Source: Charina bottae (taxonomy: Eukaryota > Chordata > Lepidosauria > Squamata > Charinaidae). From it: a stretch of DNA of 64,000 bases. Position 1 is the first letter of the stretch. Every line of letters starts with the position of its first letter. The stretch is from NCBI GenBank assembly GCA_023362775.1, contig JALMGJ010000004.1, positions 81,210,798 through 81,274,797 of the forward strand. The letters run 5' to 3'. The notes beneath the pieces were generated by a model, which was given only the letters and a program-made list of their open reading frames with translations, did no database searches and was not told the origin of the DNA. The position numbers and the translations under genes are program-made. This document shows, piece after piece, positions 1 to 10,784 of the stretch.

Positions 1-242
1 AAGAGATCTCTAGTCTTCCCCATTCTATTGTTTTCCTCGATTTCTTTGCATTGTTCATTTAAGAAGGCCTTCTTATCTCTCCTTGCTATTCTCTGGAAAT
101 CTGCATTCAGTTGGTTATATCTTTCCCTTTCTCCCTTGACTTTTGCTTCCCTTCTTTCCTCAGCTATTTGTAAAGCCTCATCAGTCAGCCACTTTGTTTT
201 CTTGCATTTCTTTTTCTTTGGGATGGTTTTAGTTGCTGCCTC

Positions 243-950
243 CTATACAATGTTACGAACCTCCATCCATAGTTCTTCAGGCACTCTGTCTACCAGATCT
301 AATCCTTTAAATCTATTCCTCACCTCCACTGTATATTCATAAGGGATATGATTTAGGTCATACCTGAGTGGTCTATTGGTTTTCTCTACGTTCTTCAATT
401 TAAGCCTAAATTTTGCGATAAGAAGCTCATGATCTGAGCCACAGTCAGCTCCAGGTCTTGTTTTTGCTGATTGTATATAGCTTCTCCATCTTTGGCTGCA
501 AAGTATATAATCAATCTGATTTCGGTATTGACCATCTGGTGATGTCCATGTGTCGAGTCGTCTCTTGTGTTGTTGGAAAAGAGTGTTTGCTATGACCAGC
601 GTGTTCTCTTGACAAAACTCTATTAGCTTTTGCCCTGCTTCATTTTGTACTCCGAGGCCGAACTTGCCTGTTATTCCGGTTATTTTTTGACTTCCTACTT
701 TAGCATTCCAGTCCCCTATGATGAAAAGGACATCTTTTTTTGGTGTTAGTTCTAGAAGGTGTTGTAGGTCTTCATAGAACCGGTCAACTTCAGCTTCTTC
801 GGCATCAGTGGTTGGGGCATAGACTTGGATCACTGTGATGTTGAATGGTTTGCCTTGGATTCGAACTGAAAGCATTCTGTCGTTTTTGAGGTTGTACCCC
901 AGTACTGCCTTTCCCACTCTTTTATTGACTATGAGAGCTACTCCATTATC
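243..950 (-). pseudogene. Bov-B endonuclease-domain fragment
   Basis: This is an open frame of about 235 Bov-B residues. In retrotransposition this APE-type endonuclease nicks target DNA to prime reverse transcription. In the 271-residue frame that extends into the inserted hairpin, visible motifs are IIGDWNAKVG (113-122), LDTWTSPDG (168-176), IDYIL (182-186) and GSDHELL (207-213). These carry the expected catalytic Asp, Asn, Asp and His positions. About 38 residues at the start of that frame come from the inserted PLE hairpin and are not Bov-B. The N-terminal part of the endonuclease is missing. The frame ends at a stop in the linker before the reverse transcriptase, so this is a broken gene although the remaining domain is open. 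Confidence 0.85.
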
Positions 951-952
951 AT

Positions 953-1072
953 GTCTATGAAGGTTCTCAGTCATCCAGGTGGAATTGTCTGTAGCTTGAA
1001 TCGTGTCAACTGGATTTCTATTTTCTATTTTCTGAGAAAATAGAAATCCAGTTGACATGATTCAAGCTACAG
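953..1072. mobile_element. Penelope-like (family B) hairpin-only insertion
   Basis: This 120-bp insertion is flanked by the 13-bp direct repeat ACTCCATTATCAT (940-952 and 1073-1085). Its left part matches the outermost end of the complete PLE at 33595-36658, including the terminal piece ending near 36658. It then folds back on itself: the stretch from about 985 to 1028 is the inverse of about 1030-1072, apart from one or two mismatches and a short loop. Only element termini are present and no coding sequence. It sits inside or at the 5' end of Bov-B copy 1, so it is the younger insertion. Confidence 0.85.
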
Positions 1073-1124
1073 ACTCCATTATCATATAATTTAATTTAAT
1101 AGCATTATACCTCACCTTTCCTGC

Positions 1125-1310
1125 AGGAGCAGATACATGACACTCCCTCTTCCAATTTTTCCCACAACAAACTTGTGAGATAGATTGGGCTGAGACAGGA
1201 TAACTAGCCAAAAAATCAGTGAGTGTTTTCACTGAGGCTGAACTTGAACCAGGATCTCCCCAGTCCTAGTCCAACATTTTAATTACTATACCAACTTCCG
1301 AATGAAAAGA
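1125..1310 (-). mobile_element. MIR/CORE-like tRNA-derived SINE
   Basis: Read on the minus strand, this has a tRNA-like head at about 1230-1300, with an A-box-like stretch and the B-box GGTTCAAGTTC. A body follows that reads like the CORE/MIR family (the 'tcagcccaatctatctcaca' region). It is old and diverged, and its ends are approximate. Confidence 0.6.
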
Positions 1311-3430
1311 AATGGCCAGCCATCAAGCGTTAAGTGTATGTGTGTCTGTATAATCTTAAAACATAATTAAAACAAAATGCATTCACAGGTCAGTATTGGG
1401 GGTTAGTTTCTTGCCGTTGCTAATGTGTAAGCTATTTTAATCAAAATAGCTTGCAGTGTCTTCCCATATAAATCCATGAGAGGCTATGGTTTTATTCTTA
1501 CTGCTAGCAAGAGCCCTACTAATTGCACCAGCAAGCATGGTATTATTACAAAAAAGACCTATTCTTCAGAGTAGCTGAACCCTGGAATGGAAAAGAAATA
1601 AGGAACAATGTATCAAAGCAGTCAAATACGATTTGACATCGGGGTTGGGAAATAAAAGAATAGCTGACTTCAAAAGAGTATTTCACTATAAAAAGGTAAC
1701 ACTAGGTCAAAACATTGTAATTTTTAAATCATGCAAGTAAAAGTAGAAATTTATTGTACTGTAATTCACCTTGAATGAATGCACATCATTTGATTAAGAA
1801 CTGCATTAGAGCCCTTACTCTTATTATTCCATCTGCCCATTAAAACTCAAATATCTGAGTTCTTAAATAGTTCTTAAACTATGTCCCACAATTATAAATG
1901 TAAAACACAAAAACCTTACATTTTTTCCCAATGCCATTTAAATGCATTCAATTACTGTGACAGCTCCCTAATGTTAAGATTATATTTTCAACGAATAAAC
2001 AAAATTCCTTTAGACTTTAAGCATCAAATAATCCAATAACCAGTATTCAAATGTTTGAAATATGCATGCATTCTTTTATCCAACTGGTAAAAGCACTGCT
2101 TAGTTGTAACAGTTGTTAAAGGGTATGGTTACCTCATATTTTAACGTATTTCAATTTCTATCAGTATTAGATTGTGCAAGTACAACAGATAAAAGAAAGT
2201 TATTTTAGCATTGTGATTGCTAATTGTATTCAGGACAACCTCTTTCAGAAAGCCTACCATTATGTTGAATAGTGTTGAATCATACTCGGTATTTTTTCCA
2301 TGTGTTTTTAAAGTTAATACATCTTATTAAATGCTGCAGTCATATTTAGTTTTATTTCCATCATAACAATATTATGACATCTGTGTTGTGATGTAATACA
2401 GAAAATGTTTTTAAATTCATCCAAATTATCTTTAACTCCCAAGACATAACCCTAACAAATTATCTGTTTCCAAACATGCAAAATTAATGGAAAGCATTTA
2501 CATTTACAATGCCAAGTAAGAGGTTATTTATCTGAACTATAAGGTTACCTCTTTTAAACTATCTTGCACATGTGTTGTCATTTCAAATTTGAATACTGTG
2601 ATAACTTTCCAGAGCTGTTAGTTTATAACTTTAAAAGTGCTATAAAATCAAAGTAAGGCAATATAAATAATTATTTTGTGGTCTATATGGTACTATTTCT
2701 TCCAAGAATCCTGCAAAATCAATTAAACCGTCAAAAAACAAATCAATAAAAACAAGCAAAGTACAACAATAAAGTACAGTAAAAAATGAAAAGAAAAATT
2801 ATTCAATAGTAGCCTACTTGCAAATGCCTAAGTGAATGAACATGCTGTTAATTGGTTTTCTGAAATAAGACAGCATTGGAACCTGCTGTATTTCATTCAG
2901 GAGTGTGTTGTATAATTGGGATGCCGTTACCTGTAAGGTCTGATTCCATTACTGTGGGCAAGACCTACAGGTGCAACCAGTTAAATTTAACACATTTAAC
3001 AAGTGTTAAAATTTGGCAAAAAGGTCTTTAAGATACTTAAATCCTCAAAAAAAAAGTATTGATTTAAATCAAATTGCCATCAATAACTCCGTCTGTTTCT
3101 AAACAGACCAATGGATCACTAAAGCATAGTAATTTACAACTCAATAAACACTTTAAACATTGTCAGTAGTGTAATTTTAAATTTCATTTTTGCATTTATT
3201 CAAAAATACAATTTCAAGCTTCAGATACAGCAGCAGTACACTTAAAACATCCACTTCATTCTTCCATTCCACTCTACCTCTGCCTCTCCATTCCTATGTA
3301 AGCTTCCCCCCCCTCTCTCTCTCAACTAACTTCTCTTATTCTTGCTTTAATTCCACTATCACATAAACAGCACACTATCATGTGTTGACTCATTTTTGTA
3401 GTGTAGTGTTGTCCTGCACTGAATGCAGTC
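1311..3430. other. AT-rich non-coding stretch
   Basis: About 2.1 kb of AT-rich DNA. I see no gene, repeat family or RNA gene I can support. A pyrimidine-rich patch lies at about 3306-3325. Confidence 0.6.
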
Positions 3431-4623
3431 TTTTGTTGTTTATTCGTTCAGTCGCTTCCGACTCTTCGTGACTTCATGGACCAGGACACGCCAGAGCTTC
3501 CTGTCGGCTGTCGCCATCCCCAGCTCCCCTAAGGTCGAGTCTGTCACCTCCAGAATATCATCCATCCATCTTGCCCTTGGTCGGCCCCTCTTCCTTTTGC
3601 CTTCCACTTTCCCTAGCATCAGCATCTTCTCCAGGGTATCTTGTCTTCTCATTATGTGGCCAAAGTACTTCAGTTTTGCCTTTAATATCATTCCCTCAAG
3701 TGAGCAGTCTGGCTTTATTTCCTGGAGTACGGACTGGTTTGATCTTCTTGCAGTCCAAGGCACTCTCAGAATTTCCCTCCAACACCACAGTTCAAAAGCA
3801 TCTATCTTCCTTCGCTCAGCCTTCCTTATGGTCCAGCTCTCGCAGCCATAAGTTACTACAAGGAACACCATTGCTTTAACTATGTGGACCTTTGTTGTCA
3901 GTGTGATGTCTCTGCTCTTAACTATTTTATCAAGATTTGTCATTGCTCTCTTCCCAAGAAGTAGATGTCTTCTGATTTCCTGGTTGCAGTCAGCGTCTGC
4001 AGTAATCTTTGCACCTAGAAATAAAGTCTGTCACTGCCTCCACTTTTTCTCCATCTATTTGCCAGTGATCAATCAAGCTGGTTGCCATAATCTTGGTTTT
4101 TTTGAGGTTTAACTGCAACCCAGCTTTTGCACTTGCTTCTTTCACCTTCATCATGAGGTTCCTCAGCTCCTCCTCGCTTTCAGCCATCAAAGTTGTATCA
4201 TCTGGATATCTGAGATTGTTAATGTTTCTTCCAGCGATTTTAACTCCAGACTTGGATTCCTCAAGCCCAGCACATCACATGATGTGTTCTGCGTACAGGT
4301 TGAACAGGTAGGGTGAGAGTATACAGCCCTGCCGTACTGCTTTCTCTATCTTAAACCAGTCCGTTGTTCCGTGGTCTGTTCTTACCGTTGCTACTTGGTC
4401 GTTATACAGATTCCTCAGGAGGCAGACAAGATGATTTGGTATCCCCATACCACCAAGACCTTGCCACAATTTGTTATGATCACACAGTCAAAGGCTTTAG
4501 AATAGTCAATAAAACAGAAAGAGATGTTTTTCTGAAACTCCCTGGCTTTCTCCATTATCCAGCGGATATTGGCAATTTGGTCTCTAGTTCCTCTGCCTTT
4601 TCTAAACCCACCTTGTACTCTAG
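3431..4623 (-). mobile_element. Bov-B LINE, copy 2, 3' half
   Basis: This is a minus-strand Bov-B copy ending at its 3' tail (complement of TTGTTGTTTATTCG at about 3433). It runs up to the middle of the reverse transcriptase. Frames at 3440-3943, 3990-4190, 4275-4469 and 4415-4663 encode successive parts of one protein: the FIDYSKAFDCV motif, the [20 protein letters not shown] motif, and the C-terminal region ending HEVTKSRKRLNE. Frameshifts and stops separate them, so the copy is dead. The 5' truncation lies near 4618, next to the target duplication of the adjoining PLE. Confidence 0.9.
3440..3943 (-). pseudogene. Bov-B ORF2 C-terminal fragment
   Basis: This 167-residue frame corresponds to the C-terminal region after the reverse transcriptase. 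It has the family's recurrent GCESWTIRKAERRKIDAFELWCW block (its first residues are near 60 in this frame), followed by a basic KGKRKRGRPRARW-like stretch and the terminal KSRKRLNE. The remaining reverse transcriptase lies upstream in other frames. It differs from the other copies by scattered substitutions, for example Leu for Pro before VVTYGCESW. Confidence 0.85.
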
Positions 4624-4708
4624 CCAATATCAAATCTAATCGAAGAGAATATTTGTTGCTCATGGTTGAACTGTGGAGTCCTTGGTGCTCTCTGAGCCTT
4701 GTTGTTTT

Positions 4709-4757
4709 CTTGCAGATGTTTCATTGCCAGGCTAGGCAACATCTTCAGTGCGAAAAG
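4709..4757 (-). ncRNA. Hammerhead-ribozyme-like motif in PLE family A (left arm)
   Basis: On the minus strand the arm reads CTGAAGA (complement of 4742-4748), then a stem II hairpin (GTTGCC/GGCAAT), then GAAA (complement of 4719-4722). This is the hammerhead core order CUGANGA, stem II, GAAA. Flanking TTTTCGCA and TGCAAGAAAA can pair as stem I. The cleavage triplet reads AUC rather than GUC, possibly CpG decay. Hammerheads have been described in PLEs; activity here is inferred. Confidence 0.65.
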
Positions 4758-4905
4758 GGAGTGGGACTTGCTCACTGTTTATATACCATGGCTTGTCCTG
4801 CTTGTGTTGGTGGGGGTGTTGTTCTCTCCTTGGTAGTTCCTTGATTGGGCTGTTGTTTGGTGCTTGGTTGATTGACTGAGTTAATACTTCCTTGATTAGG
4901 GTATA

Positions 4906-5358
4906 TTGTGCTGTTTGATTGTTCCTTTGGTACTAATCCTGGTGTTAATCTTTGCATATCTTCAGAACATCGTAAGTAACCCAAAAGACCCAGTAGCTCA
5001 AGAGGAAAAAACAGGAGTTATCTACAACATACAGTGTATGGACTGTAGCAGCCACTATGTAGGACAGACTGGCAGAATACTAGCAAAACGCATCCACGAA
5101 CACCAACTGGCAGTCAGAAGACACGATGAAAACTCCTTAATCTCAGAACACATAGAGAGACTCAACCATACTTTCAACTGGGAAACTGTGAGCTTGGCAC
5201 TCAGACAAAGCCGCCATCAACAGACACATAGAGGTAAACAACAATTACATACAGTACCATTCATAAGAGACAATAGAAAAGCCAGAAGACCAGAACACCT
5301 CCTTGCCAGCAATCAACACCCAGATATGCAACTGAAGATGATCCTAGCCTGGCAATGA
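4906..5358 (+). pseudogene. PLE family A GIY-YIG endonuclease fragment
   Basis: This is a 150-residue open frame. Residues 38-62 or so contain the GIY-YIG signature in the form VIYNIQC...SHYVGQTGR. A basic RIHEHQLAVRRH stretch and a HIERLNHTFNWE segment follow. In complete PLEs this domain follows the reverse transcriptase and nicks the target. The first residues of the frame are antisense arm sequence and probably not native. No reverse transcriptase motifs precede it, so it is a C-terminal remnant. A homologous fragment on both strands of the 55228-56004 copy supports the family call. Confidence 0.75.
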
Positions 5359-5375
5359 AACGTCTGCAAGAAAAC
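5325..5375 (+). ncRNA. Degraded hammerhead-like motif in PLE family A (right arm)
   Basis: CTGAAGA (5332-5338) and GAAACGTC (5357-5364) are present with the GUC cleavage triplet. The 5' side of stem II is altered (GATCC instead of GTTGCC), so stem II pairing is weakened compared with the other copies. Confidence 0.5.
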
Positions 5376-5883
5376 AACAAGGCTCAGAGAGCACCAAGGA
5401 CTCCACAATATCAAGTCTGTTGATCACCTGGAATTTGTACCTTACAGCATTAAAGTGGGAGAAGTATTAAAATCCTTTCTTCTCTCACCATTCCATTGTG
5501 ATATCAAGGATCATCCACTCTAATCATGCATTCTATCTGTTGGAAATTTCCTAAAGGATTCAGGAATTCTGAAGGTCCATAAGACAACAAGGACAGTCCA
5601 TTTTAGTATTTTATTTAATCCTTTGAGATAAACTGTTATAGTGAACCCAAACTTCACCAAAATATGACCTGGCCAGAAAGATTGTCTTAATCTCTTCTGT
5701 CATTAGACATGAAGATTATTGGGCAGTCACATGGATGGTACAGAGGGCCTGGTAACTGACCAAATAGAAAATAGGAAGTTACTCTTTCTCTCAATCCTCA
5801 AGCCACATCTTTGTCTCCCTACAGTCCCAATAGGATAGTCCCTATAATTCCTTTGTGCCCTGCGCATAGGCATAGTTTGAAAG

Positions 5884-6160
5884 GAAAGGTTACCATGTGC
5901 AAGCACCGAGTAATGTGACCCCTGGGGGTACCCTGAGTGGGGTGGTTTGCCACTGCCTTCCCCAGTCGTAATTACCTTTCCCCCAGCAAGCTGGGTACTC
6001 ATTTTACCGAACTCGGAAGGATGAAAAGCTGAGTCGATTTGAGTCGGCTACCTGAGAACCAGCTTATGCTGGGATCAAAGTCAGGTCGTGGGGAGAGTTT
6101 CAGTTGTAATACTGCCGCCTACCACTCTGCACCACATGAGGCCCTTAGGCATCATTTAGC
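5884..6160 (-). mobile_element. tRNA-derived SINE with Bov-B-like tail (Sauria-SINE type)
   Basis: The minus strand starts with a tRNA-like head near 6160 (GTGGTGCAGAGTGGTAGGC-like A box, then ACTTTGATCCCAGC as a degraded B box). A body follows with the complement of CTTCCGAGTTCGGTAAAATG and GGCAAACCACCCC. It ends in a tail like GGTAACCTTTCCTTT near 5884. That layout is the squamate SINE group mobilised by Bov-B. The exact subfamily is not certain. Confidence 0.7.
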
Positions 6161-7069
6161 TACCCATTTATTACACAAGCAGTGGCATGACCCACAATAT
6201 TCAAATCTTACAGAGCACATCGATTCAGCATACTCAACACAGTATCCAGTCAAAACTATATCCGCATCTTAAAATGCTCCAACTGATATGAAAATACTAT
6301 TGACTCAACCAACCTAGACTCATACAAACCTCATCTTGTATCTCAAAAATACAATTACACGGCTTACATTGACATTTAAATAATGCCAGAGATTCAAAAT
6401 AACCAGATCACCACTTTCTCTATAAACCTGCCACTCCCTTAATCCAATATTCAATACAGGATATACAGAACACTGAAATCAGATATGGCTACTGACAAAC
6501 CTCTAAGCTCCATCTCCTAGTGTTGCTTGGTAATGAGAGCTATTCCATGCTCCCACCTTAGGCCATGTCATCAAATTTCCTATTCTTTCTTGAACATGCA
6601 ATGTCACTACAGATATATTCAGCAGGAGGGAACTAACTGGCAGTTTCCAAAAGAACAGGTTAGCTAATGCAAGAATAGCTTTAATTTATTATCTAATTCC
6701 TGTTTTCTCCTACTCTGACTTGGCAATTTTTAGCATATGCAAGCAATTTGTACATAAAGTTCACAGTTCTTTCTGCCCCCAATAGATCATTCTGTCCTCT
6801 GTGGCTTAAGATATCACTGCCTGGGTAGATATGAGATGGAGAAAAGTGCATTGTGCAGTCTGGCTGCTGACTTGTCTGCTTTGCCACCAGCAACCTACCC
6901 CACCCCACCCCAAATGGAAGCTAAGAAAACATCCATGACTTGGCCAAGGTAGATGTTGCGAGAGAGGGAAGGTGTGCTGCAACATGTGGTTCCTTGCTGT
7001 TCCTTTGAGTGTCCCTTAATTTGTGCAGTTGATTCCTTAACTATATACACAATGATCTGAACAGTGCAA
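6161..7069. other. AT-rich non-coding stretch
   Basis: Nothing recognisable. Short open frames here have no domain features. Confidence 0.5.
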
Positions 7070-7340
7070 TACTATTTCATAGATTCATGTCATTGGAAAA
7101 AAGTTATTTTGGCCATCAAATCCAAACAGCACCAGGATGACTATTCAGCCTCCACTTTAAAAGTGTCTTCCTATGGACAAAAAACACTTCATGGTGTATT
7201 TCTGACTCAGCAATCCTTTCCCACTCAACATGCTGCTTGGAGCTGTTATAGATATTTACTCACACTTTGTTCACATGGTCCTCTTCCTAGAAAATATATT
7301 GATATAATCATTGAGAAAAATAATTCCTTAAATGCTACCT
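7070..7340 (-). mobile_element. Possible old CR1 3'-end fragment
   Basis: The plus strand reads 'tagattcatgtcattgg...' and 'ttggccatcaaatccaa'. These resemble the reverse complement of CR1 3' ends (the 'ggccatccagtccaac' stretch common in amniotes). The rest is too diverged to align by eye. Confidence 0.35.
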
Positions 7341-7417
7341 AAATGCAAACACATACAATTGCATTTGACTATTACTTTTCAAAGAATATTTTTTTTCTAG
7401 GAGGCCCAAATGCTATA

Positions 7418-7858
7418 CAGGTAGTCCTCACATAACAAAAGTAATTGGGACCAGAATTTCTGTCACTAAATGATGTAGTCATAAAGCACAACATCACGTG
7501 ACTGCACTGCTTTGTGACAGAAATTCCGGCACTTGCAGTTTCTGTCTTTAAGCAAATCCCACGCCATCGTTAAGCAAGGACATCATGTGGTTGCCATTTA
7601 TGAGCTCCTGCCAGCTTCCCCATTGACTTTGCTTGTAGGAAGCCAGCAAAGAAGTTCACAAATGGCAATCACATGACTGCAGGATGCTGCAACGTCGTAA
7701 TTGCAAACCAGATGCCGAGCGCCTGGATTGCGATCACATAACTGCAAGAACACTGAGACCAACATAGGTATGAGGACCAGTCATAAGTAACACTCATTTA
7801 GCTCTGTCGTAAGTTAAAAGGTTGACTGAACAACCGGTCATTAAATGAGAACCACTTG
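7418..7858. mobile_element. TA-flanked MITE (Tc1/mariner-like)
   Basis: This 441-bp element is bounded by TA on both sides (7416-7417 and 7859-7860). Its imperfect inverted ends are CAGGTAGTCCTC and GAGAACCACTTG. The inside is quasi-palindromic, with repeated 'gtcacgtgatc'-like and 'cttccccattgactttgcttg' blocks. There is no transposase. A second, interrupted copy lies at about 38050-38199 and 40957-41140. The TA duplication suggests the Tc1/mariner superfamily. Confidence 0.7.
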
Positions 7859-8221
7859 TAATTTAGGACAACATGGACAAAAGGGCTCACCATATGTAAA
7901 TATATCATTTAATTAATTCATAGCAATTATCCTAATACTGTTGAAATTCATGTTTTATTGTATTACTCTGGGGGACTGTATTATGAATATTCATCTAACG
8001 AATTGAATGACACTGCTAACACTTGCTTATGGAAACTCCACATCATAAACTGTATAGTAACACTTCTAGGTTTTAAACTGCTGTAGGAGGATTGGTATTA
8101 ATTACTGTTTTAGCATTTAGAATCATTTTAGATAATATATAGAAATTATCTCAGGACTGGATTCAAGTAAGACTTTTTAAATATGCTTTTGATATCTTTT
8201 TATATTGTATTTTGTTTTTTA

Positions 8222-8305
8222 TGTTGTTGTTGTTTTAATTGCCGTAAGCTACCCAGAGTCATGTATTTGAGATGAGCAGCTACATAAATCCAAATAACAA
8301 CTAAT
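8222..8305 (+). mobile_element. L2/CR1-type LINE 3' tail fragment
   Basis: 'attgccgtaagctacccagagtcatg...' matches the 3' tail of the L2-type LINE copy at about 42500-42575 ('gttgtaacccgcccagagtc'). Only the tail survives. Confidence 0.5.
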
Positions 8306-8406
8306 TAAGAATACATTTCACATGAAAAAAATCTCATTCATTTACAACAAAAATGTAAACTCAAAGCAAAAAAGAACAGATCATACAAGGAAAAACTTTC
8401 ATGTGT

Positions 8407-8412
8407 TTTATT
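8407..8412 (-). promoter_or_regulatory. Candidate poly(A) signal, minus strand
   Basis: AATAAA on the minus strand, followed by a U/GU-rich stretch (complement of 8340-8390). It could end the hypothetical minus-strand gene discussed for 9969-22600. AATAAA is common in AT-rich DNA, so the call is weak. Confidence 0.25.
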
Positions 8413-9968
8413 GATTTAATAAGAAATGTTAAAAGTGCTTTCCTCCGTCATTGAGGTATTCATGTAACCTATTAGCTTTATGTGTAATTTCATTCTTTCT
8501 ACATAATTTCAAGAAATCAAATTCAAAAGCAAAAACAGACATATAAAATTTACTGTTCACCTTTGTATTCCTTGGTGCTAAGGAATACAAAGTCATCTTA
8601 AATGTGGATCTGATATAGGTATAACTGTCTCCTAAATAACTTTTTTTAAAAGATCTAAATGTGAGAGTTATATTTTCAATGATTTTTTTTTCTATGTGAA
8701 ATTTAAGGAAGTGAATAGAGTGTCAACTCTATTTCAAGACTGCCTAATTTTCACCTTTCTCTCATTACACATATAATGGAGGGAAGAAAACAAGAGTTTC
8801 TTTGTTTGTGTACATTAGCTCAAAGCTGTAAAAGTCGTTCAGTGGAACTTTACTATGTTTTCACCTTTCTTTGCTTGTAACAACATTCTAGTCTCTAAAA
8901 TTACACGGAGTGCAGCCAGACTAAGGTAATCACCCTTCACTCTTGATTCATGAGCTTGGAGAAACAGCTTTCTTTGTATTACTCTAGCAGCAAAGAGGTA
9001 GTTTCCTCAATTTATTACTTTTCTTCTCTAAAAAATAAATGCCATAAAGAAAAAAAAATCTTATATATACATCCTGAAACCTAAAAGTGTATGCAGCTTG
9101 TCCTAACTGAAATTCCCATTTTTATAGATAAATACTTCATATCAAAAACACAAAATGACATTAATATTAAGCAAAAAACACTGCTATCAGTTAAGAATCG
9201 CTTTAGTAAAGAAATACAAATATTTAATCTAAATATGAAATACATTTTAATATATTTTGGGTATTAGATTTCTAACCCACTGTTAATACTGTATATGGTA
9301 CTCCTTCCTCCATTTTTATTCTCACAACAACTCTGCTTGAGCTGAAAGACAGTGAAATGCTCAAAACCTTCCAGTCATTTTCCACAGGTAGATATAGATT
9401 TGAATACTTACAGTTTGTCAGAAAAAAAGTTTGTCAGTTCATTATCAGTTTACTTGGAAACAAAATTATCTGTATATTCACACAATGAAGTTGGAGCATT
9501 CCTTAAAATGAGATGGTATCAATAAATTGTATTTAAAAAGTTTGCCTTTGTCACATTATAACATGGGACATAAAAACAAAAAGGGGAAACTAAACAATTG
9601 TTAGTAATTCTCTTACTAACCTCCTTTTTGTACGTAAGTATTTCTTAAAAGCAGGATAGTAATCCATATTCACCTTAACTATATTGAAAAGTTACATTCA
9701 ACACAAGTGCATTGAGACAGAACCGTTTCATTTTTATTTCAAAGCATTATTTGTCTATAAGAATTTTAGTTGTCTGCATGATCATAATCATTTTCCAGAA
9801 TCTTTCCTCAATTTTAGTATCATAATATACAGTATTTTTTTAAGATAGAACAACTGGGTTCTGGTTCAAGGAACTGAATTTTATTGCTTCTGAAGTAAGT
9901 GATGATGAGACACTATACTGTAATATGAATATCACAAGTTATCAGTAATGTCGTTTTGTTTTTAGCAT
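8413..9968. other. AT-rich stretch, possibly a minus-strand 3' UTR
   Basis: No open frame and no recognised repeat. It lies between a candidate poly(A) signal and a candidate terminal coding segment, so it could be a 3' untranslated region. It may equally be plain intergenic DNA. Confidence 0.3.
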
Positions 9969-10082
9969 CTACATGAAATAAACTAGATCTTCAGAGAGGA
10001 TATAATTAATATATTGATGATACCCTGCTGGATGCCATTTGTTTTCTCCATCAAAATCAGATAAAACAATGGAGTGCTTCCG
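9969..10082 (-). CDS. Candidate terminal exon, unidentified protein
   Basis: Read on the minus strand after an AG at 10083-10084, this segment stays open for 37 codons to a TAG at 9969-9971. It begins RKHSIVLSDFDGENKWH, continues PAGYHQYINYILSEDL, and ends VYFM. The composition (Trp, Pro, Gly, charged residues) is more protein-like than expected of AT-rich spacer. The upstream polypyrimidine tract is only fair, and an alternative acceptor 25 bases upstream gives a different frame. I do not recognise the protein, and no matching upstream exon is proven. It may be a chance frame. Confidence 0.22.
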   Translation of the reverse strand, partial: RKHSIVLSDFDGENKWHPAGYHQYINYILSEDLVYFM

Positions 10083-10209
10083 CTTTTAAAGATGGCCTGA
10101 GTAAGACCTAAAAAACAGACAGTCCAAAATGTTATAAATAGTATTTGTATGTAAGGTTCTTCCTGTTTTGGATGACATTACATGTTACCTCAAAGATCAG
10201 GTCAGAGCA

Positions 10210-10358
10210 TTATGCTTGAAGATTCAATGGCCTCTGGGGAGTCCAGTGGCTCCCATCTAATCTGTAATGTCTCTGAAAAAAGACAATCCACCTTGGCCTA
10301 CTACTCAATGTCTTGATAACTTCAAGATTAGGATAATGTACAGTACAAGGGGCTGCCT
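10210..10358 (-). CDS. Candidate exon, unidentified protein
   Basis: The minus strand has a strong acceptor-like TTCTTTTTTAG ending at 10359. A frame then stays open for 48 codons (after two leading bases) to TAA at 10210-10212. It contains VHYPNLEVIKTLSSRPRW and RHYRLDGSHWTPQRP. No good in-frame donor is visible before the stop, so it would be a terminal exon competing with the one at 9969-10082. The opposite strand is also open in part, and an old repeat is a real alternative. I cannot name a family. Confidence 0.2.
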
Positions 10359-10784
10359 CTAAAAAAGAAATTCATAATGATGTAGAGTTACATTTTATAC
10401 CTAGATTAGCAATACAGATTTTGTGAAGAACCATTCTGACCACCAGTCTCAAATGTACTGTATTTCAAAGATGTGTTCTTTATCTAAGGTTAACCAAAAC
10501 CAGTAAGAGTTATTCAATCAATCCATTTTCCTGGGTTGAGTGCTGGAAACTTCTTAGAAAGCCCTGAACATCTGAATTCAAGTGATCTATCTTGGCTGCC
10601 AAGTAGGTATTTATTCCTTGCTATGTTGTGTTGTTAACTGTTGCTAGCTGCCAAGAGTCACTAAGATGAGAGGCCATATACATTTCTCTCCCCCCCCCCT
10701 CTCAAACGCCAGTCTCCATATATTTCCACCCATCAAACCATGTCAGCTAGAGTGGGCATGCTCCAGTTCCCATCTATTATTATC

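Larger units (their letters stand above)
1..1085 (-). mobile_element. Bov-B (RTE) LINE, copy 1, 5'-truncated and cut by the left window edge
   Basis: This is a minus-strand Bov-B non-LTR retrotransposon. Positions 243-950 encode the apurinic-like endonuclease domain, and positions 1-242 the linker towards the reverse transcriptase, which lies off the left edge. The same protein and DNA reappear in the copy at 29377-31579, which fixes the family. The body stops near the repeated ACTCCATTATCAT (940-952 and 1073-1085), where a 120-bp Penelope-like hairpin has inserted. The copy lacks its 5' end and cannot be autonomous. Bov-B is known to be abundant in squamates and shared with ruminants through horizontal transfer. 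Confidence 0.9.
4637..5405 (+). mobile_element. Penelope-like element, family A, short inverted-arm copy
   Basis: This 769-bp insertion is flanked by CAATATCAAATCT (4624-4636) and CAATATCAAGTCT (5406-5418), a 13-bp duplication with one mismatch. The outer arms are inverted copies: about 4672-4752 is the complement of about 5325-5405. The centre (about 4975-5250, plus) encodes part of a GIY-YIG endonuclease, IYNIQCMDCSSHYVGQTGR and onward, the C-terminal domain of PLE proteins. No reverse transcriptase is present, so the copy is non-autonomous. A relative of nearly the same length lies at 55228-56004. Confidence 0.85.
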
